A stretch of DNA of 64,000 nucleotides from an uncultured Pseudomonadota bacterium (lineage in GTDB: Bacteria; Myxococcota_A; UBA796; SXON01), in NCBI GenBank assembly GCA_903875225.1, contig CAIQVJ010000019.1:102217-166216 (forward strand). Direction: 5' to 3'. The position numbers and the translations under genes are program-made. Shown here piece by piece: positions 50,162 to 58,878 of the stretch; the first letter of the stretch is position 1; the number at the start of each line of letters is the position of its first letter. The notes beneath the pieces were generated by a model, which saw only the letters and a list, made by a program, of their open reading frames with translations, ran no database searches and had not been told where the DNA came from.

Positions 50162-50796
50162 CCCTCCTCCTGTGGCTGATCGCCGCGGCGCATGCCTGTG
50201 ATCTGGGCGCCAGCATCGCGATCCTGAAGGACACCGGCGCGAAGGAGGACTACCTCTGCGTCGCGGACGACCCGGCTGGCGCCGCTGCGCTCACTGCGGC
50301 CCTGGACGGGCTCACCGGGACGACAGACGAGCTGGACGGTCCGAGGTGCCGCTACACCCGCGCGTTGACCCTGTGGCTCCTGCAGCAGGACGTGGAGTGG
50401 GATCCGGCGCTGGTTCGACGGCTGTCGTCCGACGACAGGCGGCTCTTGAGCGATGGCGTGCACGCGCGCCGCGGCAGGATCTCGCCCGCCCCCGCTCATG
50501 ACGCCATCTTCAAGAACCTGCCCTGGTACAGGCCCGATCCCAACTACACCGACGGCAGGCTGCTCCCCGGTGACAGGGGGAAGATCGCGCTCGCCGACAA
50601 TCCGCCGCCTGCGCCGCCCCCGGCGCCCGTGGTGGACGAGGTGCAGGCGGCAAAGGAGCTTGAAGGCCAGACGGTTGCGCCGCCGACGCCGTGGTGCGGG
50701 TGCTCGACGAGCGCCGGGGGGGCAGCGGGTGCCTGGATGATCGGTATGGTGGGGTGGGTGGCGGGGACGAGGCGGAGAGCCGAACGGTCCAGGTGA
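50158..50796 (+). CDS. MYXO-CTERM-like protein of unknown function
   Basis: 212 residues, ATG overlapping the glpK stop. Signal peptide MTLLLWLIAAAHA followed by a helical domain with four-Cys pattern (CDLGASIAIL, LCVADDPAG, RCRYTRAL). A Pro-rich linker (NPPPAPPPAPVVD) leads to WCGCSTSAGGAAGAW, a hydrophobic stretch and RRRAERSR. The CGC motif, membrane segment and Arg cluster match MYXO-CTERM (TIGR03901-type), a sorting signal found in Myxococcota. The protein is thus predicted to be anchored to the outer surface and cut by a myxosortase. A globular role is not evident. Confidence 0.8.
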   Translation: MTLLLWLIAAAHACDLGASIAILKDTGAKEDYLCVADDPAGAAALTAALDGLTGTTDELDGPRCRYTRALTLWLLQQDVEWDPALVRRLSSDDRRLLSDGVHARRGRISPAPAHDAIFKNLPWYRPDPNYTDGRLLPGDRGKIALADNPPPAPPPAPVVDEVQAAKELEGQTVAPPTPWCGCSTSAGGAAGAWMIGMVGWVAGTRRRAERSR

Positions 50797-50833
50797 GCTC
50801 GCTCGAAGACGTGCTGGTTGTCGAACGCCCGCG

Positions 50834-51238
50834 CTACTGCCCCGCGGCGTGCCTCTCCATCACGAACCAGGCGATCCCCAGCGCCAGCAGCGTGCCCAGG
50901 TTCAGGATCAGCGCAGCCCAGGTGGCGGGTGACCGGCCCGCCCGGCGATGGACGTACTCCCCGCTCGGGCTGATGTCGACGATCGGCTCACCGCCTTCCT
51001 TGAACGCCATCAGCGCGAACATCGATCCCACGAGCGCTGCCAGAGCGAGCACGGCGAGCCCGGCGAGGAGCCCGACGAACCAGATCACGACGGAGGCCAG
51101 CGCGCCGCCGTCCAGGCTGCTCCCGCCGCCGAAGGTCCCCGCGATGCCCGCCGCCACGGCAGCGCCGGCCACGGCGCCGCAGGCCCAGACGCCGAGGGCG
51201 ATCCTGGCGGACGTGGTGGTCGGGGCGGCGTCCATCAC
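50834..51238 (-). CDS. small membrane protein, unknown
   Basis: 134 residues with three or four hydrophobic helices (WACGAVAGAAVAAGIAGTF, VVIWFVGLLAGLAVLALAALVG, WAALILNLGTLLALGIAWFVM) and a soluble loop (KEGGEPIVDISPSGEYVHRRAG) in between. It has an N-terminal MMDAAPTTT and no signal peptide cleavage site. No family recognised. It ends 38 bp from the MYXO-CTERM gene (convergent) and starts 16 bp from scoB's stop on the same strand, so it could be the last gene of the scoAB transcript. Confidence 0.7.
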   Translation of the reverse strand: MMDAAPTTTSARIALGVWACGAVAGAAVAAGIAGTFGGGSSLDGGALASVVIWFVGLLAGLAVLALAALVGSMFALMAFKEGGEPIVDISPSGEYVHRRAGRSPATWAALILNLGTLLALGIAWFVMERHAAGQ

Positions 51239-51254
51239 AGCCTCCGGGGTTCGC

Positions 51255-51908
51255 TCAGGTGACCGCCAACCTTCTCAAATTCGCGGCGACCTTGAACGGC
51301 GCGTCCGTCGCGGCCTTCACCTGCTCGACGGTCAGGTCGTCCGCGATCTCGGTGAGCGTGAGCCCGCCCTCGAACATGAACACGCCGTAGTCGGTGATCA
51401 GGAGGTGCACGCAGCCGAGTCCGGTGAGCGGCAGCGTGCAGTTGCGCAGCAGCTTCGCCTCGCCCTTGGCGTTGTGCTCCATGGTCACGACCACGCGCCG
51501 CGCGCCAGCCACGAGGTCCATCGCCCCGCCCATGCCCTTGACCATCTTGCCGGGGATCATCCAGTTGGCGAGGTCGCCAGCGGCGCTCACCTGCATCGCG
51601 CCGAGGATCGTGAGATCCACGTGGCCGCCGCGGATCATGGCGAAGCTGTCCGCCGAGCTGAAGAAGCTGGCTCCGGGCAGCGCGGTGACGGTCTGCTTGC
51701 CGGCGTTGATCAGGTCGGCATCGACGTGAGCCTCGTCGGGGAACGGGCCCATGCCGAGCAGGCCGTTCTCGCTGTGGAACACGATGTCCATGCCTTCGGG
51801 CACGTGGTTTGCCACCAGCGTCGGGATGCCGATCCCGAGGTTGACGTAGAAGCCGTTCCGAAGCTCTTCGGCGGCGCGGGAGACGATTCCGTCACGAGAG
51901 AGAGGCAT
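51255..51908 (-). CDS. scoB: 3-oxoacid CoA-transferase subunit B
   Basis: 217 residues with the SCOT-B signature: [15 protein letters not shown], the catalytic EN GLLGMG ([10 protein letters not shown], nucleophile Glu47), [16 protein letters not shown] and [14 protein letters not shown]. The pair moves CoA between succinyl-CoA and acetoacetate (or butyryl/acetyl groups). It follows scoA by a 2-bp gap. Together they fit the use of short acids or ketone bodies, in line with the acyl-CoA genes at 12094-13784. Regular sequence with no odd residues. Confidence 0.95.
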   Translation of the reverse strand: MPLSRDGIVSRAAEELRNGFYVNLGIGIPTLVANHVPEGMDIVFHSENGLLGMGPFPDEAHVDADLINAGKQTVTALPGASFFSSADSFAMIRGGHVDLTILGAMQVSAAGDLANWMIPGKMVKGMGGAMDLVAGARRVVVTMEHNAKGEAKLLRNCTLPLTGLGCVHLLITDYGVFMFEGGLTLTEIADDLTVEQVKAATDAPFKVAANLRRLAVT

Positions 51909-51910
51909 GC

Positions 51911-52609
51911 TTACTCCTTCCCTGCGGCGAGGACTGTCCGCTTTTCAATACGTTTCTCATAGTGGGCGCCCACGATCAGGCGCTGCACGAAGATGCCGGG
52001 GGTGTGCACGTTGTCCGGGTCGATGTGGTCGACGAGCTCCTCGACCTCCGCGATTGTCACACGCGCGGCGCTCGCCATCATCGGGTTGAAATTGCGTGCA
52101 GTCGCCCGGTACTGAAGGTTTCCCTCCTTGTCTGCGCGCCACGCCTTCACAATCGCGTAGTCAGCGTAAAGACTACGTTCCATGACGTATGGCCGTCCGT
52201 CGAACCAGCGCGTATCTTTGCCGGTTGCGACGATTGTTCCGTAGCCCGTTGCCGTGAAGAACGCGGGAATACCGGCTCCGCCCGCCCGGATCCGCTCGGC
52301 GAGGGTGCCCTGGGGGCACAACTCAACCTCCAGTTCGCCGGACATGTACTGGCGTTCAAATTCCTTATTTTCGCCTACATACGAGGAGATCATCTTTTTC
52401 ACCTGCCGCGTGCGCAGCAGGATGCCGAGGCCGAAGTCGTCGACCCCCGCGTTGTTGGAGATGAACGTGAGGCCGTTCACGCCGAGGTCGCGGATGGCGA
52501 GGATCAGGTTCTCGGGGATGCCGCAGAGCCCGAACCCGCCGGCCATGATCGTGGCGTTGGAGGGGATGTCGGCGACAGCGAGTGCCGCGCTGGGGAGGAG
52601 CTTGTTCAT
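51911..52609 (-). CDS. scoA: 3-oxoacid CoA-transferase subunit A
   Basis: 232 residues from ATG 52609. SCOT-A motifs: [50 protein letters not shown] and [15 protein letters not shown]. It pairs with scoB, 2 bp downstream. Unusually, its coding DNA from about 51945 to 52400 drops to 47-60% GC in stretches (for example 52321-52380), against about 70% around it, while flanks and scoB stay GC-rich. The reading frame is intact and the protein looks typical, so a mosaic from recombination with a lower-GC donor is a fair inference. Confidence 0.94.
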   Translation of the reverse strand: MNKLLPSAALAVADIPSNATIMAGGFGLCGIPENLILAIRDLGVNGLTFISNNAGVDDFGLGILLRTRQVKKMISSYVGENKEFERQYMSGELEVELCPQGTLAERIRAGGAGIPAFFTATGYGTIVATGKDTRWFDGRPYVMERSLYADYAIVKAWRADKEGNLQYRATARNFNPMMASAARVTIAEVEELVDHIDPDNVHTPGIFVQRLIVGAHYEKRIEKRTVLAAGKE

Positions 52610-52673
52610 GCCCCGCCTGCTAACTCCGAAGCCGGCCCTGCGGCTCGGTCGTTGGGCGGTGGCGCGAGGTCCT

Positions 52674-52703
52674 GTGGGCAACCGCTCCGCGTTGCGGCGG
52701 CGC
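52674..52703. repeat. dispersed 30-bp repeat, copy 2
   Basis: Differs by one base from 21755-21784. Here it lies in the 124-bp space between scoA's start and the Uma2 gene's stop. Both copies are intergenic and end in GCGGCGGCGC, which suggests an element rather than chance. Confidence 0.6.
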
Positions 52704-52733
52704 ATCGGCGGGGAGGGGGCGACGGTGGTTCTG

Positions 52734-53315
52734 TCAGCCCCAGCCCTGAGTGCCCTCGGCTTCGGCGTAGATCTCGTCCAGGGTGAGCGTGAGCCCGAGT
52801 GCTTCGATCGTGACGGCACCCTGGTGGATGTCCACGAGCGTCCACGTGCTGCCATCCGGGTTGCGCGTGGTGCAGGTGACCGCGCGCCGTCGGGAGTCGA
52901 CGAACAGCACGCACTGCACAGAAGCACATCGCCGATAGTGCTCGAACTTCGCGCCCCGATCGTAGCTCTCGGTGGTCTCGGACAGCACCTCGATGATCAC
53001 GGTCGGGTTCAGCAGCGAGGGCGGGTTGCGGTCCGTGAGCTGCTTCGGGCCGCAGACGACGGTCACGTCGGGGTAGGCGTAGAGGCCGGTCTCGTCGATG
53101 CAGACGCGAAATTCCGGGCTGAGCGGGCGGCAACGCTTGCCTTTCAGGCCCACGAGCAGCTGCTCGAGGAGATTCATCGCTATGGTCCCGTGCGCGTCGC
53201 TGCACCCGGACATCGCGATGATCTCGCCGTTCACGAACTCGTGCTTGAACTCGTGGGCGTCTTCGAATTCGAGGTACTCGGCTTCGGTGACGAGCTTGCG
53301 TGCGGGGAGGGCCAT
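52734..53315 (-). CDS. Uma2-family (DUF820) PD-(D/E)XK nuclease-like protein
   Basis: 193 residues from ATG 53315, the usual start of this family (MALPARKLVTEAEYLEFED). Motifs: KHEFVNGEII, YAYPDVTVV (Asp83), PTVIIEVLSETTESYDRGAKFEHYRR (Glu109, Lys123), which make the PD-(D/E)XK active site. Uma2 proteins are predicted restriction-type nucleases, very abundant in cyanobacteria and some Myxococcota, with no settled function. It stands alone, without a methyltransferase or toxin partner, and lacks a clear ribosome site. Confidence 0.92.
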   Translation of the reverse strand: MALPARKLVTEAEYLEFEDAHEFKHEFVNGEIIAMSGCSDAHGTIAMNLLEQLLVGLKGKRCRPLSPEFRVCIDETGLYAYPDVTVVCGPKQLTDRNPPSLLNPTVIIEVLSETTESYDRGAKFEHYRRCASVQCVLFVDSRRRAVTCTTRNPDGSTWTLVDIHQGAVTIEALGLTLTLDEIYAEAEGTQGWG

Positions 53316-53335
53316 TGGAAGAGGGTAACCTTTGG

Positions 53336-53506
53336 TCACGGGCTGCAGGTGTAGACGCTGTCGTAGCTGAACGTGTGCTCCACGCCCCCGGTCGTGCCCT
53401 CCCCCGCGCACGAGACGACGTGCCAGGCCGCGGGATCCCGTGGCTCCGGCTGGCGGCACGCGAAGAGGATCAGGAGCATGCAGGAAAGTATGGGCGCGCA
53501 GTCCAT
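53336..53506 (-). CDS. 56-aa lipoprotein (very short gene)
   Basis: Read from the sequence on the minus strand between Uma2 and the M1 aminopeptidase. From ATG 53506 it encodes a hydrophobic start (MDCAPILSCMLLILFAC) with LFAC as lipobox, then RQPEPRDPAAWHVVSC, GEGTTGGVEHTFSYDSVYTC and SP. An alternative ATG at 53479 makes 47 residues. Three Cys after the acylated one are possible, two in the last part. No ribosome site is clear, which weakens it. It starts 19 bp after the aminopeptidase stop on the same strand. Tiny myxobacterial lipoproteins of this sort exist but I recognise none with this sequence. Confidence 0.5.
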   Translation of the reverse strand: MDCAPILSCMLLILFACRQPEPRDPAAWHVVSCAGEGTTGGVEHTFSYDSVYTCSP

Positions 53507-53525
53507 GGGGGTCAAGGCGAACCGC

Positions 53526-56063
53526 CTACTGCTTCTCCTGGTCCCCCTCCAGCGCCCTCACCCGATCCTCGATCGCCTTCAGCCGCGCGTCGGTCTCGTT
53601 GGGGGTGGCTGGCGCCACGGTGTCGACGCGAGCGGAGATCGCCGTCACGGCGTCATGGGCGCTCTTTGCGAGGTCCGGCAGCGTGGTCGACCGCGCCAGC
53701 GCTTCGAGGAGCGCGGCGGACTGCGGATCGCCTACGTCCTTGAGCACGCCGATCCCGCCCTGGATCCCGCGCAGATCGAGGTCGGAGAGCAGCCCCTCGG
53801 CCGAGCGCGCGAGCGTCACCCGGAGGGCCTCGCGCCTGGGCCCGAGCTCCTGACGCTGCAGGATCTTCACGGCCGACCGCAGGCCGGCGAGCCGTACATC
53901 GCGGGCAGCCGGGGTCTTGAGGAGCGCCGGCACGTCGGCCACCGTGCCCGAGATGCCGAACACCTCGGCGGCGGCGGTGCGCTCGGGGTCGAGGGCGTCA
54001 GCCCGAGTCAGCTCACGGCGAGCGACAGGGAGAGCTGCGCTCGGGTCGATCGCGGCCGCGGATCGCAGCAGCGTGCTCCGGATGTCGCTGTTGTTCTCGG
54101 TCCCGAGCGCGCTGAGCAGGGGCGCCGCCAACGTGTGATCCGCGCAGCGTCCCATGGCGCCGGCCGCCGCGGAGCGCAAGCGCTCGTCAGTGTCGTGCAG
54201 CAGCGGGAGCAGCGGTGCGCAGGTCCGGCGTGTACCGAGTGCCAAGGCCGCGGCCTCTCGGAGGGGCTCGGGTTGGCTGACGGCTCCGAGCACGTCGGGG
54301 AGCGGGTCGTGGTCCCCCGCCGGCATGTCCGCGAGCGCGTGCAGCGCGATCAGCCGCGAGTACGGCGAGCCGCTCGTCAGCTCAGCCGCCCAGCCCGCCT
54401 GCGACTGCTGCTGATCCCAGTCCACGAGCAGCCCGCCAGCAGGATCGATCGCCACGAACGCCGGTGGCTTCTCTGCGGGCAGCGTCACCGTCGAGGAGTC
54501 TCCCCGCAGCCACGCGCGCGTCGGGGCCGCGCCATCGACCGAGATGTCGATGGGCAGCGTGTAGTTGGCGTTCGTCACGTGGAGTTCGACAGCGACCCGC
54601 CCGCCCCCTTCGCTCGTCCAGTTCCAGCTCGTCGTGATCTTCGGCACGCTGGGGAGCTCGACCCACTGCTCGAAGAACCAGCCCAGATCCTTGCCAGAGC
54701 GGGTCTCCAGCGCGCGCTGCAGATCGATGGTGTCCACGCTGGAGTGCGCATGCTGGAACGTGTAGTCGCGGATCCCGGCCCAGAACGTCTCCTCGCCCAG
54801 GTAGACGCGGAGCATCGTGAGCACCATCGCGCCCTTCGAGTAGACGTTGTGGTTCGCTGCGCCGAGCGCCGCCCCCGCGTGCGTCGCCCCGCCGCCACCG
54901 AGCGCCCAGCGTCCCGCGAGGCTCCCGATGTCGAGGCTGCCCCGGCGCCAGCCGTCGATCTGCGCGGCAGCCAGCGCATCGGCCGCAGCGTCGCCTTCTT
55001 TCACCCGACGGTCGTGCACCTCCCAGTCCGCAGCGAAGAACGTCGCGAAGCCCTCGTTCAGCCACATCTCCCGGGCCGTGCGGGCGGTGAGCAGATCGCC
55101 GTACCACTGGTGCGCGAGCTCATGCGCGACCACCGAGGGCACCCAGGATCGCGTCGCCTGCACGGACGGCGGCGAGAGCAGGCGCTGGGCCATGATCGTC
55201 GAGGCTGTGTTCTCCATGCCGCTGTAGATGAAACGCTGGACGAACGTCTGCGTGTAGGAGCCCCATGCGTACGGCACGCCGGTGCGTTGGGCGAACCAGT
55301 CGAGCATGTCGGGCAGGGGGTCGAGGACGGGCCGGATCCAGGCGTCGGGTGTGCCCGGGGGGACAACCGCGCGCAACGCAACCCGGTTGGGAGCGCCCTC
55401 CACGCCCAGGTAGGGCCCTGCGGCGACCATGACGAGGTAGCTCGGGAGGTCGTCCCCGCTGTTGGTGACCACGGTCCAGCCCTTCGGTGCGCCCGCGATC
55501 GTGAAGCGCCCGCTGTACTCGAAGCGGTCGTCGGGGTGATCGTACGAGGGAAACCAGTAGCGGTTGTCCTCGCCCTCGCCCTGGCTGTAGACCTCTGCGT
55601 AGGTGTCGGGCGAGTCGGCGCCACCGCTGGACTTCGCCGGGCCGCGCCAGTGCAGGCCGAGCTGCGGGCTCGCCTGGTAGCGGACGTGGACCTTCCGGGT
55701 CACCCCCGACTTGTAGTCGTCGGCCGACTCGGGGATCGGGATCGTGAGCTCGTTCCTGCCCTGGATCACGGTGGCGGGTGCGCCGTCGACGGTGACCGCC
55801 ACGTCGTGGAAGGCCACGGCGTCCAGGCGCAAGGGCCCGGGTCCGAGCCGCTGCACCGTCCACGTGGCCCCGCCCGCGATGGTGTGGGCGACCGGGTCCA
55901 GCTCAGCGTCCAGCTCCAGGCGCACCATGTTGAAGTTGCGGTCCTTCGCGAAGGCTCCGGGCGGGTCGGGCGTAGGCAGGACGGGGGCTGGCGGGTCGGC
56001 CGCCTGGCTCGTGGTGATCAGGAGGACGCAGGCGGGGAGGAGCGCGGATCGGGGGAGGGCCAT
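53526..56063 (-). CDS. M1-family aminopeptidase with HEAT-like repeats
   Basis: 845 residues. Signal peptide MALPRSALLPACVLLITTSQAAD, then the M1 gluzincin domain: GMEN exopeptidase motif (282-285), HELAHQWYGD with zinc ligands His314/His318, and NEGFA with Glu337. Such enzymes remove N-terminal residues from peptides. After a beta sandwich, residues about 575-800 are HEAT/armadillo-like helices (REAAALALGTRRTCAPLLPLL, RSAAAGAMGRCADHT), and the end is a coiled coil (DARLKAIEDRVRALEG). Exported, so it probably digests peptides outside the cytoplasm. One gene, no evident regulator. Confidence 0.94.
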   Translation of the reverse strand: MALPRSALLPACVLLITTSQAADPPAPVLPTPDPPGAFAKDRNFNMVRLELDAELDPVAHTIAGGATWTVQRLGPGPLRLDAVAFHDVAVTVDGAPATVIQGRNELTIPIPESADDYKSGVTRKVHVRYQASPQLGLHWRGPAKSSGGADSPDTYAEVYSQGEGEDNRYWFPSYDHPDDRFEYSGRFTIAGAPKGWTVVTNSGDDLPSYLVMVAAGPYLGVEGAPNRVALRAVVPPGTPDAWIRPVLDPLPDMLDWFAQRTGVPYAWGSYTQTFVQRFIYSGMENTASTIMAQRLLSPPSVQATRSWVPSVVAHELAHQWYGDLLTARTAREMWLNEGFATFFAADWEVHDRRVKEGDAAADALAAAQIDGWRRGSLDIGSLAGRWALGGGGATHAGAALGAANHNVYSKGAMVLTMLRVYLGEETFWAGIRDYTFQHAHSSVDTIDLQRALETRSGKDLGWFFEQWVELPSVPKITTSWNWTSEGGGRVAVELHVTNANYTLPIDISVDGAAPTRAWLRGDSSTVTLPAEKPPAFVAIDPAGGLLVDWDQQQSQAGWAAELTSGSPYSRLIALHALADMPAGDHDPLPDVLGAVSQPEPLREAAALALGTRRTCAPLLPLLHDTDERLRSAAAGAMGRCADHTLAAPLLSALGTENNSDIRSTLLRSAAAIDPSAALPVARRELTRADALDPERTAAAEVFGISGTVADVPALLKTPAARDVRLAGLRSAVKILQRQELGPRREALRVTLARSAEGLLSDLDLRGIQGGIGVLKDVGDPQSAALLEALARSTTLPDLAKSAHDAVTAISARVDTVAPATPNETDARLKAIEDRVRALEGDQEKQ

Positions 56064-56131
56064 GGCGCGGCATCATACGCCTCTCGCGGGGCCCCCCAGG
56101 CAGACAGCTGTGCCGCCCCCCCACCGGGACT

Positions 56132-58039
56132 CTACTGGCAGACCGGACCGGACCAGTCGTACTGGTTGTTGTCCTCGTTGCACTCGTAAACGATGCCGGA
56201 GCCGAGCTCGTCGGAGTCCGCCACGGCGAACGGCTTGGCCGCGCCGAGGTCCGCCGGGTTGAGGTCGAAGATCATGGCCTCACCCGTCTCGCCGGAGGCG
56301 ACCGCCGTCGTGGTGTACTGGGTCGCGATGATCGGGCCGTTCGCACCGGCCGTGATGCTGAGCGGCACGCCCGCAGGAACGTCCACGTTGCCTGCATTCA
56401 TGATCCACGCGCCCACGAACACGTGGCCGTCGTCGCACTCCTTCTCGCAAACGTCCCACACCTCGGCCTGCACGTCCGTGTACTCGCCGGGGGGCGGGTT
56501 CGGGTCGCCCGACCGGAAGCTGTTGAAGGTGGAGTAGTTGGTGTTGCCGGTGGGCTGGATCTCGCCCTGGTCGCCGATGTTCGTGATGGTGTAGGCGTGC
56601 TGGTTCCAGATCTTCCGCCCGCGAGGCCAGGTGTTGGCCGTGTCACCGTACACGCTGAACGACTTGGTCCACGAGCAGTGGCCCAGCACGATCTCCACCT
56701 CGTCGTCGTTGTCCACGTCTGCCACGACGGGGGTCTCCAGGATGGTGTAGCTGCCGTGCTGGTTGGAGATGAGCTTGACGCTCCCGTCGAGGCCCGAGAA
56801 GAAGCGCACGGTCGTCTCGTCGGCGTAGAGCACCTCGGGGTAGCCGTCCCCGTCGAAGTCGAACAGCACCGGCCCGGCTGCGCCGGAGGAGTCGCTGATC
56901 GGGGCCTGCCACTTGACCGTTCCGCCCCAGTCCATCGCGATCAGCTTGTTCGTGGCGGCGAAGACGATGTCCGGCGTGCCGTCCCCGTCGATGTCGTCCA
57001 CCGCCGGCGCTCCCAGGTTGCCCGCCCCTTCGCTGATCGGACCCCACACCTCCGTCCCGTCGGTCTCCATGCCGGTCACGTAGATCCCGCTCGTCTTCAC
57101 GATCTCGCCCTGGCCGTCGCCGTCGAAGTCCGCCACCGCCACGAGGCCGTCCAGCCCGGTGTTGGACCACTTGAGGGTGCCATCCGGCTTGTAGGCGGCG
57201 TTCCCGGTGACCAGCTCCTCGATGCCATCGCCGTCGAGGTCGATCGGGACCGACAACGCCCCATAGTAGCCGCCGGAGGGTGTGCCTCCGTAAGGGGCGG
57301 CGCCTTTCCCCTTGGTGCCGACGCCCCGCGCCGAGCCGTCTGCTCCGTTGAGGATCGCGTTCCCCACGGTGACCTCGGGCAGACCGTCGCCGTCCATGTC
57401 CGAGATCGAGGGGTAGTTGTAGCCGAGGGCGTCCATGCTCGACGCCAGGTTCCTCGACGTCCACTTCACGGTCCCCGTCTGCCCGTCGAGCGCCGTGAGC
57501 TTGTTCGTGCTGGCGGCGACCACCTCCGGGAACCCGTCCCCGTCCAGATCCCCGATGGTGAACCCGCCGTCCTGGCCCATGCCGGCGGCGCTGCGCCAGT
57601 AGTCCCCCGACCCGTCGCCCTTCACGGCGACGACGCTGCCGTTGCCGCCGCCCGAGGAGCCGCCCTGGTAGATCACCACCGCGGGCATGTCATCGGAGTC
57701 GATGGCGCCGTTGCCGTTCGAGTCCACGATCTGCCCGATGGCGGGCGGCCCGCAGAAGGAAGTGGTGCCGTAGTTGTACTCCACGACGGGGGTGAAGGTC
57801 CCGGTCTGCACGTCGACGTCGCACTCGGTGTTGAGGGCTACGGCGTGTGGTGTCGCGACCAGGCCCTCACAGACATCCGAAAAGTCGTTGCCCGTGTCTG
57901 GGCTGAAGCCCGAGTCATCGCCGTTGTTCCCATTGTGGTTCTGGCGCTCCTTCAGGTTGTAGTCGCTGCATCCGATCAACCCGACGAGACCGAAGGCCCC
58001 GGAGAGGAGGGCAAAACGGGCACAAGAATGAGAGGTCAT
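56132..58039 (-). CDS. FG-GAP/VCBS-repeat lipoprotein
   Basis: 635 residues from ATG 58039, with a GGAG seven bases upstream inside a perfect palindrome. Signal MTSHSCARFALLSGAFGLVGLIGC. After a short linker, repeated calcium-type FG-GAP units (IGDLDGDGFPEVVAAS, ISDMDGDGLPEVTVGN, VADFDGDGQGEIVKTS, VDDIDGDGTPDIVFAA, LFDFDGDGYPEVLYAD, VADVDNDDEVEIVLGH) form a seven-blade-like propeller. The C-terminal 170 residues are a CARDB-like or Ig domain (VFVGAWIMNAGNVDVPAGVPL). Surface adhesion or receptor role is likely by analogy with integrin-like propellers. Divergent from the nitrilase gene, with the palindrome between. Confidence 0.9.
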   Translation of the reverse strand: MTSHSCARFALLSGAFGLVGLIGCSDYNLKERQNHNGNNGDDSGFSPDTGNDFSDVCEGLVATPHAVALNTECDVDVQTGTFTPVVEYNYGTTSFCGPPAIGQIVDSNGNGAIDSDDMPAVVIYQGGSSGGGNGSVVAVKGDGSGDYWRSAAGMGQDGGFTIGDLDGDGFPEVVAASTNKLTALDGQTGTVKWTSRNLASSMDALGYNYPSISDMDGDGLPEVTVGNAILNGADGSARGVGTKGKGAAPYGGTPSGGYYGALSVPIDLDGDGIEELVTGNAAYKPDGTLKWSNTGLDGLVAVADFDGDGQGEIVKTSGIYVTGMETDGTEVWGPISEGAGNLGAPAVDDIDGDGTPDIVFAATNKLIAMDWGGTVKWQAPISDSSGAAGPVLFDFDGDGYPEVLYADETTVRFFSGLDGSVKLISNQHGSYTILETPVVADVDNDDEVEIVLGHCSWTKSFSVYGDTANTWPRGRKIWNQHAYTITNIGDQGEIQPTGNTNYSTFNSFRSGDPNPPPGEYTDVQAEVWDVCEKECDDGHVFVGAWIMNAGNVDVPAGVPLSITAGANGPIIATQYTTTAVASGETGEAMIFDLNPADLGAAKPFAVADSDELGSGIVYECNEDNNQYDWSGPVCQ

Positions 58040-58043
58040 CGAC

Positions 58044-58057
58044 ACACTCCGGAGTGT
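58044..58057. promoter_or_regulatory. perfect 14-bp palindrome containing the Shine-Dalgarno of the FG-GAP gene
   Basis: ACACTCCGGAGTGT reads the same on both strands. On the minus strand its GGAG sits seven bases before ATG 58039. A DNA-binding protein on this site, or an RNA structure, could shut translation. It lies between divergent genes. Confidence 0.45.
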
Positions 58058-58113
58058 CCTCACGCTACCGTGGGATCGTCGCATCGGCCACTCAATCGGT
58101 TAGACTTCTGAAG

Positions 58114-58842
58114 ATGCTGGCTGTCGTTCAGTTCAAGCCCCGCCGCGGTGCGCGCAACGCCAATCTGGTCAGCTTGGTCAAGCTCGCTACTGCCGCCCTG
58201 GAGGGGGGGGCCAAGGTCCTGGTGCTGCCGGAGATGTGCGCCACCGGATACCGTTTTCCGAACCCCGAGGTCGTTCGTCCGATGAGCGAGCCGCCCCGCG
58301 GTCCCACGTTCAAGGCGTTCCAGCCCCTCGCCAAGCAGTACGGCGCCTACATCGTGGTGGGGTTCGTCGAGGACTTCGAGGGCAAGCTCTACAACGCCGC
58401 CATCGTGATCAACGGCGAGGGAAAGGTGGAGACGCTCTACCGAAAGCGCCTCCTCTACATCGACGACCACACCTGGGCGAACCCCGGCGACCTGCCGTAC
58501 CCCGTGTTCCGCACCCCCTACGGCACAGCGACCGTGGGCATCTGCATGGACATCAACGACCCCCGGTTCCTCACCCACCTCAAGCGCACGAAGCCGGACA
58601 TCGTCTGCTTCCCGACGAACTGGGTGGACGAGGGCGACAACCCGCAGGGATATTGGATGTCCCAGCTCCGGGGCTGGAACGGGTACCTGCTCGCGGCGGA
58701 TCGCTATGGGGAGGAGGACGGCGTCGGCTTCTGTGGTCGCTCCTGCGTCCTGAAGGCGGGCACGGTGCTCGTGAGCGGGCCGCCCGAAGGCGATGGTTGG
58801 TGGGGCGTGCAGCCCGAAGAGAAGCCGGTCAGCTCGGGCTGA
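58114..58842 (+). CDS. nitrilase-superfamily amidase / carbon-nitrogen hydrolase
   Basis: 242 residues from ATG 58114. The Glu-Lys-Cys triad is complete: VLVLPEMCATG (Glu40), YRKRLLYIDD (Lys111) and GICMDIND (Cys144). Other nitrilase motifs: GAYIVVGFVEDFEG, PDIVCFPTNW. The enzyme hydrolyses nitriles, amides or carbamoyl groups; with this small length it is like carbamoylputrescine amidase, omega-amidase or a peptide amidase. It is a soluble protein. No companion enzyme is near, so the substrate is open. It ends 91 bp before the DUF2505 gene. Confidence 0.93.
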   Translation: MLAVVQFKPRRGARNANLVSLVKLATAALEGGAKVLVLPEMCATGYRFPNPEVVRPMSEPPRGPTFKAFQPLAKQYGAYIVVGFVEDFEGKLYNAAIVINGEGKVETLYRKRLLYIDDHTWANPGDLPYPVFRTPYGTATVGICMDINDPRFLTHLKRTKPDIVCFPTNWVDEGDNPQGYWMSQLRGWNGYLLAADRYGEEDGVGFCGRSCVLKAGTVLVSGPPEGDGWWGVQPEEKPVSSG

Positions 58843-58878
58843 GCGCTCGCAGCGGTGCCTCGTGGGTGCGTCGTTACC

